A stretch of DNA of 64,000 bases from Luteimonas sp. YGD11-2 (GCF_004118975.1 NZ_CP035376.1:3152430-3216429); one strand, 5' to 3'; shown: positions 24,542 to 33,206, counted from the first letter of the stretch. Notes: a model not told the origin generated them from the sequence alone. A program made the numbers and translations.

Positions 24542-26625
24542 ACAGACAACTCCTCCATTGGCCGGTGTTCGCCACCGGCCTGCTGGCGATCGGCTGGATC
24601 GGCGCCGGCTACATCGGCAGCCACACGCTGGCACTGGCCGTCACCCTGCTGATCGCTGCGCTGTACCTGGTCGGTGCGCTGGAACTGCATCGCTACCGAC
24701 AGGCCACCGCCGGCCTCGGTCGCGCCCTCGATGGGCTCGCGGCGCCACCGGCGACGCTCGCGGAATGGCTGGACCCGCTCGATACCTCGTTGCGCGGCGC
24801 GGTACGCCTGCGCGTGGAGGAAGGTCGTGCGCCACTGCCGGTGCCGTCGCTGACGCCCTATCTGGTCGGGATGCTGGTGCTGCTGGGCATGCTCGGCACC
24901 CTGCTCGGCATGCTGCTGACCCTGCGCGGCACCGGCATGGCGCTGCAGACCGCGAGTGACCTGCAGGCGGTACGCGACTCGCTGGCCGCGCCGGTCGAAG
25001 GCCTTGGAATCGCGTTCGGCACCTCGATCGCCGGCATCGCGGCCTCGGCGATGCTGGGCCTGCTGGCAGCAATGTGCCGCGGCGAGCGCGCCGCGGTGGT
25101 GCGGCGCCTGGATGCCGCGATCGCCACCACGCTGCATACGCATTCGCGCGCCCGCCAGCGCGACGAGGCGCTGCAGCTGATGCGCGCGCAGTCCGCCGCC
25201 ATGCCGGCGCTGGTGGACCGCCTGCAGGAGATGATGGCCGCGCTGGAGCGCCAGGCGCAGGCCGCGCAGGCACAGCAGGCCGAGCGGCAGCAGCACTTCC
25301 ACGCTGGCACCGCGGCCGCCTATGAACGTCTCGCCGCATCGGTGGAGCAGTCGCTGCAGCGCAGTGCCGTCGACAGCGCGCGTGCATTCGGCGATGCCCT
25401 GCAGCCCGTGGTGGCCACCACGATGGAGGCGGTGACCCGTGACACCGCACGCCTGCACGAGTCGGTGACCGCCGCCGTCGAGCGCCAGCTGCAGGCATTG
25501 GCCACGAGCAGCGAAACCAGCACCGATGCGATGACCACGCTGTGGCAACAGGCGCTGGACCAGCAGCGTGAGGCACAGGCCGCGCTGGCCGACACCACCC
25601 GTGAGCGCCTGGACGGGGTTGGTACGCGTTTCACGGAACACGCCGCGACGCTGGCCGATGCGGTCGCCACCCAGCTCGACGGCAGCGCCACCCGCCTCGC
25701 CGGCGCGTGGGACGCGGCGCTCGAGCGCCAACAGGCGCAGCACGCGGCGCTGGTCGAACAGCAGCAGGCCGCACTGGTGGCCGCGGGCGACCAGCTCGCC
25801 GCCAGGGCGCAGACGTTGCTGGACGACGTCGCGGCCTCGCATACGCGCCTGCAGGACGCACTGGCCAGCGGCGACGGCGAACGCCTCGCGGCATGGAACC
25901 GCGAACTCGGTGCGATCGGTGCTGCGCTGCGCGAGGACTGGGCACGCATCGGCGATGACGCCGCGCAACGCCAGCAGGCGATCTGCGATGCACTCGCACG
26001 CACCGCGCAGCAGATCGGCGAGCAGTCGCAGGCGCATACCAGCGCCACCATCGCCGAGATCGCCACGCTGGTGCAGGCGGCATCGGAAGCGCCACGTGCG
26101 GCTGCCGAGGTGGTGGCCGAGCTGCGCCAGAAGCTGTCCGACAGCATGGTGCGCGATACCGCAATGCTGGCCGAGCGTAGCCAGCTGATGGACACGCTGG
26201 CCACCCTGCTCGACGCGGTGAACCACGCCTCGGTGCAGCAGCGCGAGGCGATCGATGCGCTGGTGTCGACCAGCGCCGGGCTGCTGGAGCGGGTTGGCGA
26301 CCGCTTCCTTGCGCAGGTCGAGCAGGAAACCGGCAGGCTCGACGCCGCCGCCACCCGCATCGGCGCCGGCGCCGCGGATGTCGCCAGCCTCGGCGAGGCC
26401 TTTGCCGGCGCGGTGGAGCTGTTCGGCGCCAGCAACGAGCGCCTGCTGGAGCGACTCGACGGCATCGGCGCCACGCTCGACGCCACCGCCACCCGCAGCG
26501 ACGAGCAGCTCGCCTACTACGTCGCGCAGGCGCGCGAGGTGGTCGACCTCAGCGTGCTGGCGCAAAAGCAGATCATCGAGGAACTGCGGCAGCTGCCCGG
26601 CGTGCGCGACAGGGCCGGCGCATGA
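24538..26625 (+). CDS. DUF802 family membrane protein; MotA/ZorA-like channel with long coiled-coil tail
   Basis: The 695-residue protein has two N-terminal membrane helices (about residues 10-27 and 31-50). After a short cytosolic loop a second pair follows at 107-129 and 155-179. That second pair reads LLGMLGTLLGMLL and IAFGTSIAGIAASAMLGL, the GTxxG and AFxTSxxG patterns of the MotA/TolQ/ExbB/ZorA proton-channel superfamily. The remaining 500 residues are a long, largely helical, Gln/Ala-rich tail with repeats such as WQQALDQQREAQAAL (near 335) and WDAALERQQAQHAAL (near 390), as in DUF802 repeats. A long cytoplasmic tail is characteristic of ZorA. It overlaps both neighbours by four bases. 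The motor assignment is inference from fold-level patterns. Confidence 0.82.
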   Translation: MNRQLLHWPVFATGLLAIGWIGAGYIGSHTLALAVTLLIAALYLVGALELHRYRQATAGLGRALDGLAAPPATLAEWLDPLDTSLRGAVRLRVEEGRAPLPVPSLTPYLVGMLVLLGMLGTLLGMLLTLRGTGMALQTASDLQAVRDSLAAPVEGLGIAFGTSIAGIAASAMLGLLAAMCRGERAAVVRRLDAAIATTLHTHSRARQRDEALQLMRAQSAAMPALVDRLQEMMAALERQAQAAQAQQAERQQHFHAGTAAAYERLAASVEQSLQRSAVDSARAFGDALQPVVATTMEAVTRDTARLHESVTAAVERQLQALATSSETSTDAMTTLWQQALDQQREAQAALADTTRERLDGVGTRFTEHAATLADAVATQLDGSATRLAGAWDAALERQQAQHAALVEQQQAALVAAGDQLAARAQTLLDDVAASHTRLQDALASGDGERLAAWNRELGAIGAALREDWARIGDDAAQRQQAICDALARTAQQIGEQSQAHTSATIAEIATLVQAASEAPRAAAEVVAELRQKLSDSMVRDTAMLAERSQLMDTLATLLDAVNHASVQQREAIDALVSTSAGLLERVGDRFLAQVEQETGRLDAAATRIGAGAADVASLGEAFAGAVELFGASNERLLERLDGIGATLDATATRSDEQLAYYVAQAREVVDLSVLAQKQIIEELRQLPGVRDRAGA

Positions 26626-27263
26626 GCCTGGAAATCGACGTCGACGACGGTGCCGGCGCACCGGTGTGGGCGGCCTTCGGCGACCTGATGTCGGTGCTGC
26701 TGGGCGTGTTCGTGCTGATCCTGGTCGGCGTGATCGGCGTGCAGCTGCACCTGGAAGTGCAGCTGCAGGAGGAGATCGCCCAGCGCCGGGCCGAGGAGCA
26801 GCGTCGGCAGGCCCTGGAGGACGCGCTGGCCGTGCCGCTGGCCGCCGGCCGCATCACCCTGGTCGACGGCCGCATCGGCATCCGCGGCAGCGTGCTGTTC
26901 GCCCTCAATTCCGACCGCCTGCAGCCCGAAGGCGTGGAACTGCTGGAAACGCTGGCGGGGCCGCTGGCCGGCTACCTCGGCACCCGCGACGAGATCCTGA
27001 TGGTCAGCGGCTTCACCGACGACCGCCAGATCCGCGGCGACAACCGCCGCTTCGCCGACAACTGGGAACTGTCGGCGCAGCGCGCGCTCACCGTGACCCG
27101 CGCGCTGGTCGAGCACGGGGTGCCGGCGTCGTCCGTGTTCGCCGCCGCGTTCGGTGCCGAACAGCCGGTGGCGCCGAACACGGACGAGGCGGGACGTGCG
27201 CGCAACCGCCGCGTCGAGATGGCGCCGGTCCCGCGCCAGCAGCCGGCCGCCCATGGCGGCTGA
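26622..27263 (+). CDS. OmpA-domain MotB/ZorB-like protein with transmembrane Asp
   Basis: The 213-residue protein has a single N-terminal membrane helix, FGDLMSVLLGVFVLILVGVI (residues 19-38), with Asp21 at its cytoplasmic end. That is where MotB and ZorB carry the proton-accepting Asp. A coiled linker follows (EIAQRRAEEQRRQALED), then a peptidoglycan-binding OmpA domain: GSVLFALNSDRLQPEG, VSGFTDDRQIRG, LSAQRALTVTRALVEHG and NRRVEM. It lacks a cleavable signal, as expected for a stator-type anchor. It overlaps the DUF802 gene by 4 bases and the DUF2894 gene by 11. With the upstream protein it would form an ion-driven rotor/stator-like complex. Confidence 0.86.
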   Translation: MSLEIDVDDGAGAPVWAAFGDLMSVLLGVFVLILVGVIGVQLHLEVQLQEEIAQRRAEEQRRQALEDALAVPLAAGRITLVDGRIGIRGSVLFALNSDRLQPEGVELLETLAGPLAGYLGTRDEILMVSGFTDDRQIRGDNRRFADNWELSAQRALTVTRALVEHGVPASSVFAAAFGAEQPVAPNTDEAGRARNRRVEMAPVPRQQPAAHGG

Positions 27264-27909
27264 CGCAGCCACCCGCGTGGCGCCGACGCCCTCCGTTGCG
27301 CAGGCACTGCGCAGCGGACGCATCGCCGCGCTGCGCCGGCGCATGGACGCTGTGGACGACGCCGTGCGCGCGGCGCTCGAGCAGCGGATCGCCGCACTCG
27401 AAGCATCGCCCGCCGGAGAGCCGAGGCATTGCATGCGGCGTGGCGCGATCGGCGACGACCGCGCGACCGGCCAGCCAGCCCCGGGGCATGTTCCAGCGCC
27501 CGGTGCGCGAACGTCGCTGTTCGCCCCGCTGTTGGCCACGCTCGAACAGGAGGCCGGCTGGCGCGATGCACATGCGGTCGACGGCCTGCCGACGCGTGCC
27601 GCCTATCCCGCGCTGCCTGCACTGCAACCACTGCGCGCGCTGTGGGCGCGGTTGCGCATCGAAGGCCAGACCCGCGAGGCGCTCGCCCCGGCGGCCACCG
27701 ATGCCGGCCCGCTGAACTCCGCCAACCTGGTGCAGCGCGCGCTGCGGCTCATGCGCGATGAATCACCCGATTACCTGCACCATCTGATGGCCTACCTCGA
27801 CGTGCTGGCCACCCTGGAACGACTGCCGGCGACCGGCAGCCAGCAACCGGGCGATGCCGCGGCGCCGGCGAAGAAGCGCGCCCGGGCGTCACGCGCGAAA
27901 CGCAGGTAA
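27253..27909 (+). CDS. DUF2894 family protein, last gene of ZorAB-like motor operon
   Basis: A 218-residue soluble protein starting MAADAATRVAPTPSVAQALR, with helical N- and C-terminal parts and a Pro/Gly-rich middle (ATGQPAPGHVPAPGART). The C-terminal region LVQRALRLMRDESPDYLHHL is followed by a strongly basic tail (KKRARASRAKRR). It matches DUF2894 as I recall it, a family always seen next to DUF802/OmpA genes. It overlaps the OmpA gene by 11 bases. The basic tail could bind nucleic acid or acidic partners, but no catalytic motif is visible. Confidence 0.75.
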   Translation: MAADAATRVAPTPSVAQALRSGRIAALRRRMDAVDDAVRAALEQRIAALEASPAGEPRHCMRRGAIGDDRATGQPAPGHVPAPGARTSLFAPLLATLEQEAGWRDAHAVDGLPTRAAYPALPALQPLRALWARLRIEGQTREALAPAATDAGPLNSANLVQRALRLMRDESPDYLHHLMAYLDVLATLERLPATGSQQPGDAAAPAKKRARASRAKRR

Positions 27910-28107
27910 CGCTGTCCCCGGGCGGGCGTCCACCGTGGCCGGTCCATGGGTGCGACTTGTCGTCGCGGCCGTGGAAAGGGCGACGCGGGCTCGATGCGGC
28001 ACCCGGCCGGGCTGTAAGACGGGCGAGCAGGGTTTCTCCAACTCCCGGGGCAGGGCTGCAGCGGAAGGGTATTCGCGTTTGCGAGTTGCTTCGTTGCGAT
28101 CCGCGCT

Positions 28108-28226
28108 GCCCGTCGCGCGCACCGCGGGGTGTGCTCCCCCGGCCGGAGTCCGCGTCCAGCTACCACGGCCGGCCGCCGGCCATCCATGGCCGGCTGGGCG
28201 CACACCCCGCGGTGCACGCGACGGGC
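28108..28226. repeat. type-A long-hairpin element, copy 1
   Basis: The 119-base element has arms GCCCGTCGCG...CACCGCGGGGTGTGC pairing with GCACACCCCGCGGTG...CGCGACGGGC, and an inner hairpin with CGGCCATCCATGGCCG. It differs from the 58-kb copy at 4 of 119 positions by my count. Two of these differences form a compensatory C-G to G-C exchange in the stem. Confidence 0.85.
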
Positions 28227-28414
28227 TCAGTCGTTCGCCGGCTCCGGCACGGAAAGCAGGAGCGGTTACCGCGGAGTCGTCCGCAACGGACCACGCTCGT
28301 GCGCTCGTGTGGTCTGGCATGGAGATCAACAGCGGCTCAGCCGAAATCGTTGATTGCCACAGCGGCCGACGTTCCTCGCGGTTGAACTTTTCCCAGACGC
28401 CACGGCAGCTTGGG

Positions 28415-28528
28415 GCCCGCCGCGGCCGCGGGGGGATGTCCAGAGCCGGCCATGGATGGCCGGCGGCCGGATGTGGGAGCAGGACGCGGAGATATCCGGC
28501 TGGGCATCCCCCCGTGGCCGCGGCGGGC
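28415..28528. repeat. type-B long-hairpin element, copy 1
   Basis: A 114-base element with 24-base arms (28415-28438 and 28505-28528) that pair throughout with one G-T wobble. Inside lies the AGCCGGCCATGGATGGCCGG hairpin and a GGATGTGGGAGC...GATATCC segment. The 58-kb copy has the same length. Confidence 0.85.
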
Positions 28529-28576
28529 TGCCCGGAACCCCGGACTCGCACCGCGTCCCTCCGGGGTAGAGAGCCT

Positions 28577-28689
28577 TCCTGGCGGGCCCGCTGAGCGCCA
28601 GGCAATGGATGGCCGGCGGCCGGATGTGGCAGCAGGACGCGGAGATATCCCGCTGGGTATCCCCCTGCGGTCGCGGCGGCCCGCCAGGA
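28577..28689. repeat. type-B-like element, degenerate copy
   Basis: Outer arms TCCTGGCGGGCC and GGCCCGCCAGGA pair, and the core CAATGGATGGCCGGCGGCCGG plus GATGTGGCAGCAGGACGC match type B. The inner 5' GGGGGATG arm is missing although its 3' partner (TATCCCCC) remains. Confidence 0.7.
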
Positions 28690-28798
28690 CCCCTTTGAGC
28701 TCGCCCCGTTGGGCAGAACGGGCCCCGAGGGCAGCACAAAAAACAGCGCGGGAGGCCATGCCTTCCGCGCTGCGATTCTGCCGCCATCGGGCGAACGG

Positions 28799-30211
28799 TT
28801 ACTGCGTGCGGGTCTCCGCTGCCGCCGGATCGGTGGCGGGCGCGGTGCCGTCGTCCGTCGCGGCATCGGCCGCTGCCGGTGCCGGTGCTGCCGGCTGCGG
28901 CGCGACGGCCGGGCCACCCACGCGCGACACCCGCCAGACGATGTTGGCCAGGTCGTCGGCAATGATCACCGCGCCGCGCGGGTCCACGGTCACGCCCACC
29001 GGGCGGCCGCGGGTGGTGCCGTCGTCGTCGCGGAAGTTGGTGGCGAAGTCGATCGGCTGACCGGCCGGGCGGCCGTTGCGGAATGGCACGAACACCACCT
29101 TGTAGCCGACCGGCTCCGAGCGGTTCCAGCTGCCGTGCATGCCGACGAAGGCACCCTCGGCGAACTCCGGCCCCATCACCGGCGAGGAGAAATCCACGCC
29201 CAGCGAGGCGACGTGCGCGCCCAGGCTGTAGTCCGGGGTGATCGTCGCGGCGACCTTTTCCGGGTTCTCCGGGCGCACGCGGTCATCGACCTGGCCGTCC
29301 CAGTAGGCCCACGGCCAGCCGTAGAAACCGCCGTCCTGCACCGAGGTCAGATAATCGGGCACCAGGTCGGGGCCGATCTCGTCACGCTCGTTGACCACCG
29401 CCCACAGCTGGCTGGTGGTTGGCTCGATCGCCAGCGCGGTCGGATTGCGCAGGCCGGTGGCGTACTGGCGATGCATGCCGGTTTCCGCGTCGATCTCCCA
29501 GACCATCGCGCGGTTTTCCTCGGCGGTCATGCCACGCTCGGTGATGTTGGAGTTCGAGCCGATGCCGACATACAGGAAGCGCCCGTCGGCGCTGGCGGTC
29601 ATCGCCTTGGTCCAGTGGTGATTGATGTCGGACGGCAGGAGCGTCAGCAGCTCCGGCTCGCCATTGGCCTGGGTCTGCCCGGGCTGGTAGTCGAAGCGCA
29701 CCACCGCGTCCTGGTTGGCGACGAACAGGCTGTTGCCGACCAGCGCCAGGCCGTACGGCGCATTGAGGTTGTCGGCGAACACCGTCTGCAGCTCGTACTC
29801 GCCGTCACCATCGGCATCGCGCAGCAGGGTCAGGCGGTTGCCGCTCTGGACCTGGGTGGTGCCCTTGGCCTTGATCGGCCCGGCGATGATGTCCTTGGGC
29901 TTGAGCGCCGGCGCGTTGCCGCCGCGACCCTCGGCCACCAGGATGTCGCCGTTGGGCAGCACCAGGGTCTGGCGCGGGATGCCCAGGCCGGTGGCGATCG
30001 CGCGGACCTCGAAGCCGGCCGGGACCGCCGGCAGCTGGTCGCCCCAGGGCGACGGGTCGGCGATCACCATCTGCGGCATCAGCCCGCGCTTGGGCTCGGG
30101 GAGGTCGACTTCGGTGCCGTACTGCAGTTCCGGCTCCGGTGCCGGGTTGCATGCGGCCAGGGTCATCGTCATCGCCAGCGCGACGGCGGCGGTCAATCCG
30201 GAGCGATTCAT
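28799..30211 (-). CDS. PQQ-dependent sugar dehydrogenase-like lipoprotein (sorbosone dehydrogenase family)
   Basis: The 470-residue periplasmic protein has a signal peptide with lipobox LAAC (Cys21). It then shows six-bladed-propeller features of soluble PQQ sugar dehydrogenases: IPRQTLVLPNGDILVAEGRG, NAPYGLALVGNSLFVAN, GRFLYVGIGSNSNITERG, GLRNPTALAIEP, NERDEIGPDLVPDYL and FVGMHGSWNRSEPVGY. These match the L-sorbosone dehydrogenase group, which oxidises sugars or related aldehydes. The Ala/Pro-rich tail after residue 445 is unusual low complexity. The stop of the upstream DUF2231 gene overlaps its start (ATGA), so the two are coupled. Confidence 0.85.
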   Translation of the reverse strand: MNRSGLTAAVALAMTMTLAACNPAPEPELQYGTEVDLPEPKRGLMPQMVIADPSPWGDQLPAVPAGFEVRAIATGLGIPRQTLVLPNGDILVAEGRGGNAPALKPKDIIAGPIKAKGTTQVQSGNRLTLLRDADGDGEYELQTVFADNLNAPYGLALVGNSLFVANQDAVVRFDYQPGQTQANGEPELLTLLPSDINHHWTKAMTASADGRFLYVGIGSNSNITERGMTAEENRAMVWEIDAETGMHRQYATGLRNPTALAIEPTTSQLWAVVNERDEIGPDLVPDYLTSVQDGGFYGWPWAYWDGQVDDRVRPENPEKVAATITPDYSLGAHVASLGVDFSSPVMGPEFAEGAFVGMHGSWNRSEPVGYKVVFVPFRNGRPAGQPIDFATNFRDDDGTTRGRPVGVTVDPRGAVIIADDLANIVWRVSRVGGPAVAPQPAAPAPAAADAATDDGTAPATDPAAAETRTQ

Positions 30212-30630
30212 TGCAGTTCTCCCGTACGGACACGGCGGAAGGCCATGACGGTGGCGACAAGGCCGAGCACCACGGTGATCACCGACAGCACCAGACCGCC
30301 CGGCATGCTGGCCCAGGCATCGCGTGCGTGCATCAGCGCGTTGAAGAACCCCACGATCCACATCGCGATCACCAGCAGCGCGTAGATCACCGCGGCGCGG
30401 GTGCGGCGCGCCGCGCGCAGGTCGAACAGCGAGAACAGCACCGCGAACGCCGACAGCACCAGCCCGCCCACGATCAGCCAGGAGGCGAAGTTCTGCCACT
30501 GGATGTGGTAACTGCGGAAATAGGTGATGTCGCTCAGCAGCGCTCCCAGGAGCATGAAGAACGAACCCGCCAGCATCGCTGCGGGGAACGGATGGACCGC
30601 GATCGGGCGGTCGACACGGGTTGGACGCAT
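30208..30630 (-). CDS. DUF2231 family membrane protein
   Basis: The 140-residue product has four hydrophobic helices and the N-terminal HPFPAAMLAGSFFMLLG pattern typical of DUF2231 proteins, with DITYFRSYHIQWQNFASWLI after it. The second half carries RRTRAAVIYALLVIAMWIV and GLVLSVITVVLGLVATVMA. DUF2231 proteins often sit beside periplasmic dehydrogenases or cytochromes and may take electrons or anchor partners. Here the stop overlaps the start of the PQQ-type dehydrogenase gene, which supports a joint role. Confidence 0.85.
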   Translation of the reverse strand: MRPTRVDRPIAVHPFPAAMLAGSFFMLLGALLSDITYFRSYHIQWQNFASWLIVGGLVLSAFAVLFSLFDLRAARRTRAAVIYALLVIAMWIVGFFNALMHARDAWASMPGGLVLSVITVVLGLVATVMAFRRVRTGELQ

Positions 30631-30846
30631 GGCCACTTCTCCGGACGGCGCGACGCACGGAAGCGATCCGTGCAGGACGTTCAGGCTACCCGCAGGGTCC
30701 TGAGCGCGGTGTGCAGACCACGGAACGTTGCGTTGCCCGGTGTGCCGGGGCATCCGGCGCCGCTCCGTGCGCCGGTCCGCGGCCGGACGCACCGGAGGCT
30801 GGCGTATCCTCGCTCGGCGCCCTCGCACCGGCGCCCGGGAGGCCGC

Positions 30847-30939
30847 ATGACACTGCTGCAATGGATCGGACTGGGGCTCGGTATCGGCGTGCTCTACGCG
30901 CTGGACCGTGTGCTGCTGGATCGCAGGGGTCCGCCGTAA
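30847..30939 (+). CDS. putative 30-residue single-helix membrane protein
   Basis: An ATG with a strong GGGAGG eight bases upstream opens a 30-residue frame, MTLLQWIGLGLGIGVLYALD then a short basic tail (RVLLDRRGPP). One hydrophobic helix with a positive C-terminus is plausible for a small membrane protein. It lies in a 378-base gap that otherwise holds nothing I can name. Length alone makes it uncertain. Confidence 0.4.
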   Translation: MTLLQWIGLGLGIGVLYALDRVLLDRRGPP

Positions 30940-31009
30940 CCGCTGGCCGCGCGCTGCCCCGCGCACCCGGCGGCAGGCTAGGATCGACGGTGTCCACCGG
31001 GAGCCCGCC

Positions 31010-32320
31010 ATGTCACGTCGCGCCGCGCTGTTGCTTGCCTGCTGTGCCGCCCTGCCCGCAACCGCCACCGGCGCCCAGCGCCCGGAGGTGACCGCCGCCG
31101 CCGACGCACTGCAGGCGCGGGTGGTGGAGTGGCGCCGCGACATCCATCAGCACCCCGAACTCTCCAACCGCGAGGAGCGCACCGCGGCGAAAGTCGCCGA
31201 ACACCTGCGCAGCCTCGGTCTCGAGCCGCGCACCGGCATCGCCCATCACGGCGTGACCGCGGTGCTCAGGGGCGGGCGACCCGGCCCGCGCCTGGCGCTG
31301 CGCGCCGACATGGACGCGCTGCCGGTGACCGAGGAGACCGGCCTGCCGTTCGCCTCGACCGCCACCGGTACCTACCGCGGCCAGACCACGGGCGTGATGC
31401 ATGCCTGCGGCCACGACGCCCACACCGCGATCCTGATGGGCGTGGCCGAGGCGCTGGCGGGCATGCGCGAGCAGCTGGCGGGCGAGGTGCTGTTCGTGTT
31501 CCAGCCGGCCGAGGAGGGCGCGCCCGAGGGCGAGGAAGGCGGCGCCGGGCTGATGCTCGAGGAAGGCGTGTTCGCCGACTTCAAGCCCGGGGCGGTGTTC
31601 GGCCTGCATGTCTTCAGCACCCTCAACGCCAACCAGATCGGCGTGCGCGCCGGTCCGACCATGGCGGCGTCGGACCGCTTCGGCATGAAGGTGATCGGGC
31701 GCCAGACCCATGGCTCGCGGCCGTGGGGCGGGGTGGATCCGATCATCGCCGCGGCGCAGATCGTCAACCAGTCGCAGGCGATCGTCAGCCGGCAGATGGA
31801 CATCAGCGCGCAGCCGGTGGTGCTGAGCTTCGGCGCGATCAACGGCGGCATCCGCTACAACATCATTCCCGACTCGGTGGAGCTGGTCGGCACCATCCGC
31901 ACCTTCGACGAGGACATGCGCGCGGATGTCTTCAGGCGCCTGACCTCGGTCGCCGAACACGTCGCCGCCGCCAATGGCGCGACGGTGGAGACGCAGATCC
32001 CCGCCGACGAGGGCAATCCGGTCACCTTCAACAACGAGGCCCTGACCGCGCGCATGCGCCCGAGCCTGGACGCCGCCGCCGGCGCGGGCAACGTGGTCGA
32101 CATGCCGCTGGTGATGGGCGCGGAGGATTTCTCGCTGTACGCGCGCGAGGTGCCGGGGCTGTTCTTCTTCGTCGGCGCGACGCCCGCCGGCACCGATCCG
32201 GCCACCGCGCCGAGCAACCATTCGCCGAAGTTCGACGTCGACGAGTCCGCGCTCGACCTCGGCCTGCGCGCGATGCTGCAGGCCAGCCTCGACTACCTCG
32301 CGGGCGACACCGGCGGCTGA
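31010..32320 (+). CDS. M20 family amidohydrolase/peptidase, secreted
   Basis: The 436-residue protein starts with a signal peptide (LLLACCAALPATATGA, likely cleaved near residue 22). It then shows the M20/amidohydrolase metal motifs: RRDIHQHPELS, LALRADMDALPV, MHACGHDAHTAILMG, FQPAEEGAPEG, and the late GAEDFSLYAREVPG with NHSPKFDVDE. This pattern matches bacterial IAA-amino-acid/hippurate hydrolase-like enzymes that free amino acids from N-acyl conjugates, here in the periplasm. GGGAGC precedes the ATG and TAGGAT upstream is a -10-like hexamer. Confidence 0.9.
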   Translation: MSRRAALLLACCAALPATATGAQRPEVTAAADALQARVVEWRRDIHQHPELSNREERTAAKVAEHLRSLGLEPRTGIAHHGVTAVLRGGRPGPRLALRADMDALPVTEETGLPFASTATGTYRGQTTGVMHACGHDAHTAILMGVAEALAGMREQLAGEVLFVFQPAEEGAPEGEEGGAGLMLEEGVFADFKPGAVFGLHVFSTLNANQIGVRAGPTMAASDRFGMKVIGRQTHGSRPWGGVDPIIAAAQIVNQSQAIVSRQMDISAQPVVLSFGAINGGIRYNIIPDSVELVGTIRTFDEDMRADVFRRLTSVAEHVAAANGATVETQIPADEGNPVTFNNEALTARMRPSLDAAAGAGNVVDMPLVMGAEDFSLYAREVPGLFFFVGATPAGTDPATAPSNHSPKFDVDESALDLGLRAMLQASLDYLAGDTGG

Positions 32321-32387
32321 CCGCGCACGGACGCACGGACGCACGGCGTTTGGCGGGCGTGCGGCCGGCGCCGCCTAGAATGCGCGC

Positions 32388-33206
32388 ATGACATCCCCGC
32401 ACGATTCCAGCCTCGGGCGCAGCGTCGCCTATCCCGCGCACTACGACCCGTCACTGCTGTTCGCCATTCCGCGTGCACCCGCGCGCGCCGCGCTTGGCCT
32501 GGCAGGCGACGCGGCCCTTCCCTTCACCGGCATCGACCGCTGGCACGCCTACGAGCTGGGTTGGCTGGACCGCCGCGGCAAGCCGGTGGTCGCCACCGCC
32601 ACGCTGTCGGTGCCGGCGGATTCGCCCAATCTGGTCGAATCGAAGTCGCTCAAGCTCTATCTGAACTCGCTCAACAGCACCCGCTTCGACAGCGCGGACG
32701 CGGTGCGGGCGCGCATTGCCGGGGACCTGGCGGCGGTGGCCGGCGCGCCGGTCGAAGTCACCTTCGGGCTGCCGCCGTTCGATGGCGCGGCCGGCGTGGT
32801 CACCGACCTGGACCGGCTCGAGGTCGACATCGACGACTACGGCCCGCCCAACCCCGCACACCTCGCCATCGCCGATCCGGCGCCGGTGCGCGAGGTACTG
32901 GTGTCCGACCTGCTGAAGTCCAACTGCCCGGTCACCGGCCAGCCGGACTGGGCCAGCGTGCGCATCGACTGGCACGGACCGCGGCTCGACCCGGCCGGGC
33001 TGCTGCGCTACCTCGTCTCCTACCGCGAGCACGCCGGTTTCCACGAGCAGTGCGTGGAAGGCATCTTCCTGGACCTCCTGCGGCTCGACCCCGTGGCCCT
33101 GTCGGTGGAGGCGCGTTACACCCGCCGCGGCGGGCTCGACATCAATCCATGGCGGGCGAGCCCCGGGCACCCGCCGCCGCCCGTCCGACGCGAGCTGCGC
33201 CAGTAA
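32388..33206 (+). CDS. queF: NADPH-dependent 7-cyano-7-deazaguanine reductase QueF
   Basis: QueF reduces preQ0 to preQ1 in queuosine synthesis. The 272-residue protein is the long (YqcD/E. coli-like) type: substrate motif [11 protein letters not shown] near residue 84 and the catalytic Cys180 in [14 protein letters not shown], with [11 protein letters not shown] later. A TAGAAT hexamer at 32376-32381 ends six bases before the ATG and there is no Shine-Dalgarno, suggesting a leaderless message. It stands alone. Confidence 0.95.
   Translation: MTSPHDSSLGRSVAYPAHYDPSLLFAIPRAPARAALGLAGDAALPFTGIDRWHAYELGWLDRRGKPVVATATLSVPADSPNLVESKSLKLYLNSLNSTRFDSADAVRARIAGDLAAVAGAPVEVTFGLPPFDGAAGVVTDLDRLEVDIDDYGPPNPAHLAIADPAPVREVLVSDLLKSNCPVTGQPDWASVRIDWHGPRLDPAGLLRYLVSYREHAGFHEQCVEGIFLDLLRLDPVALSVEARYTRRGGLDINPWRASPGHPPPPVRRELRQ

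Larger units (their letters stand above)
27910..28798. repeat. 889-base convergent intergenic region filled with long-hairpin repeats
   Basis: No gene is supported here. The region holds one type-A element (28108-28226) and two type-B elements (28415-28528 and a degenerate one at 28577-28689). A and B recur at 58455-58573 and 58685-58798. Sequence between A and B is partly shared with the 58-kb copy (GGCACGG(A)GATC and ACAGCGGCT). The flanking genes converge on the region, as they do at 58 kb. Confidence 0.8.

Noticed and set aside
24641..26661. A 951-residue minus-strand frame opposite the DUF802 gene
   Set aside because: It lacks any recognisable motif and is the antisense of a repetitive GC-rich coding sequence; the plus-strand frame has membrane helices, family motifs and overlapping neighbours.
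23870..27909. Complete Zorya defence system
   Set aside because: ZorC and ZorD equivalents (EH-signature protein, Snf2-type helicase) are absent; only the ZorA/ZorB-like motor part is supported.
27910..28798. Possible insertion sequence or mobile-element remnant at the A/B repeats
   Set aside because: No transposase-like frame, no target-site duplication and no terminal inverted repeats beyond the hairpins themselves were found.
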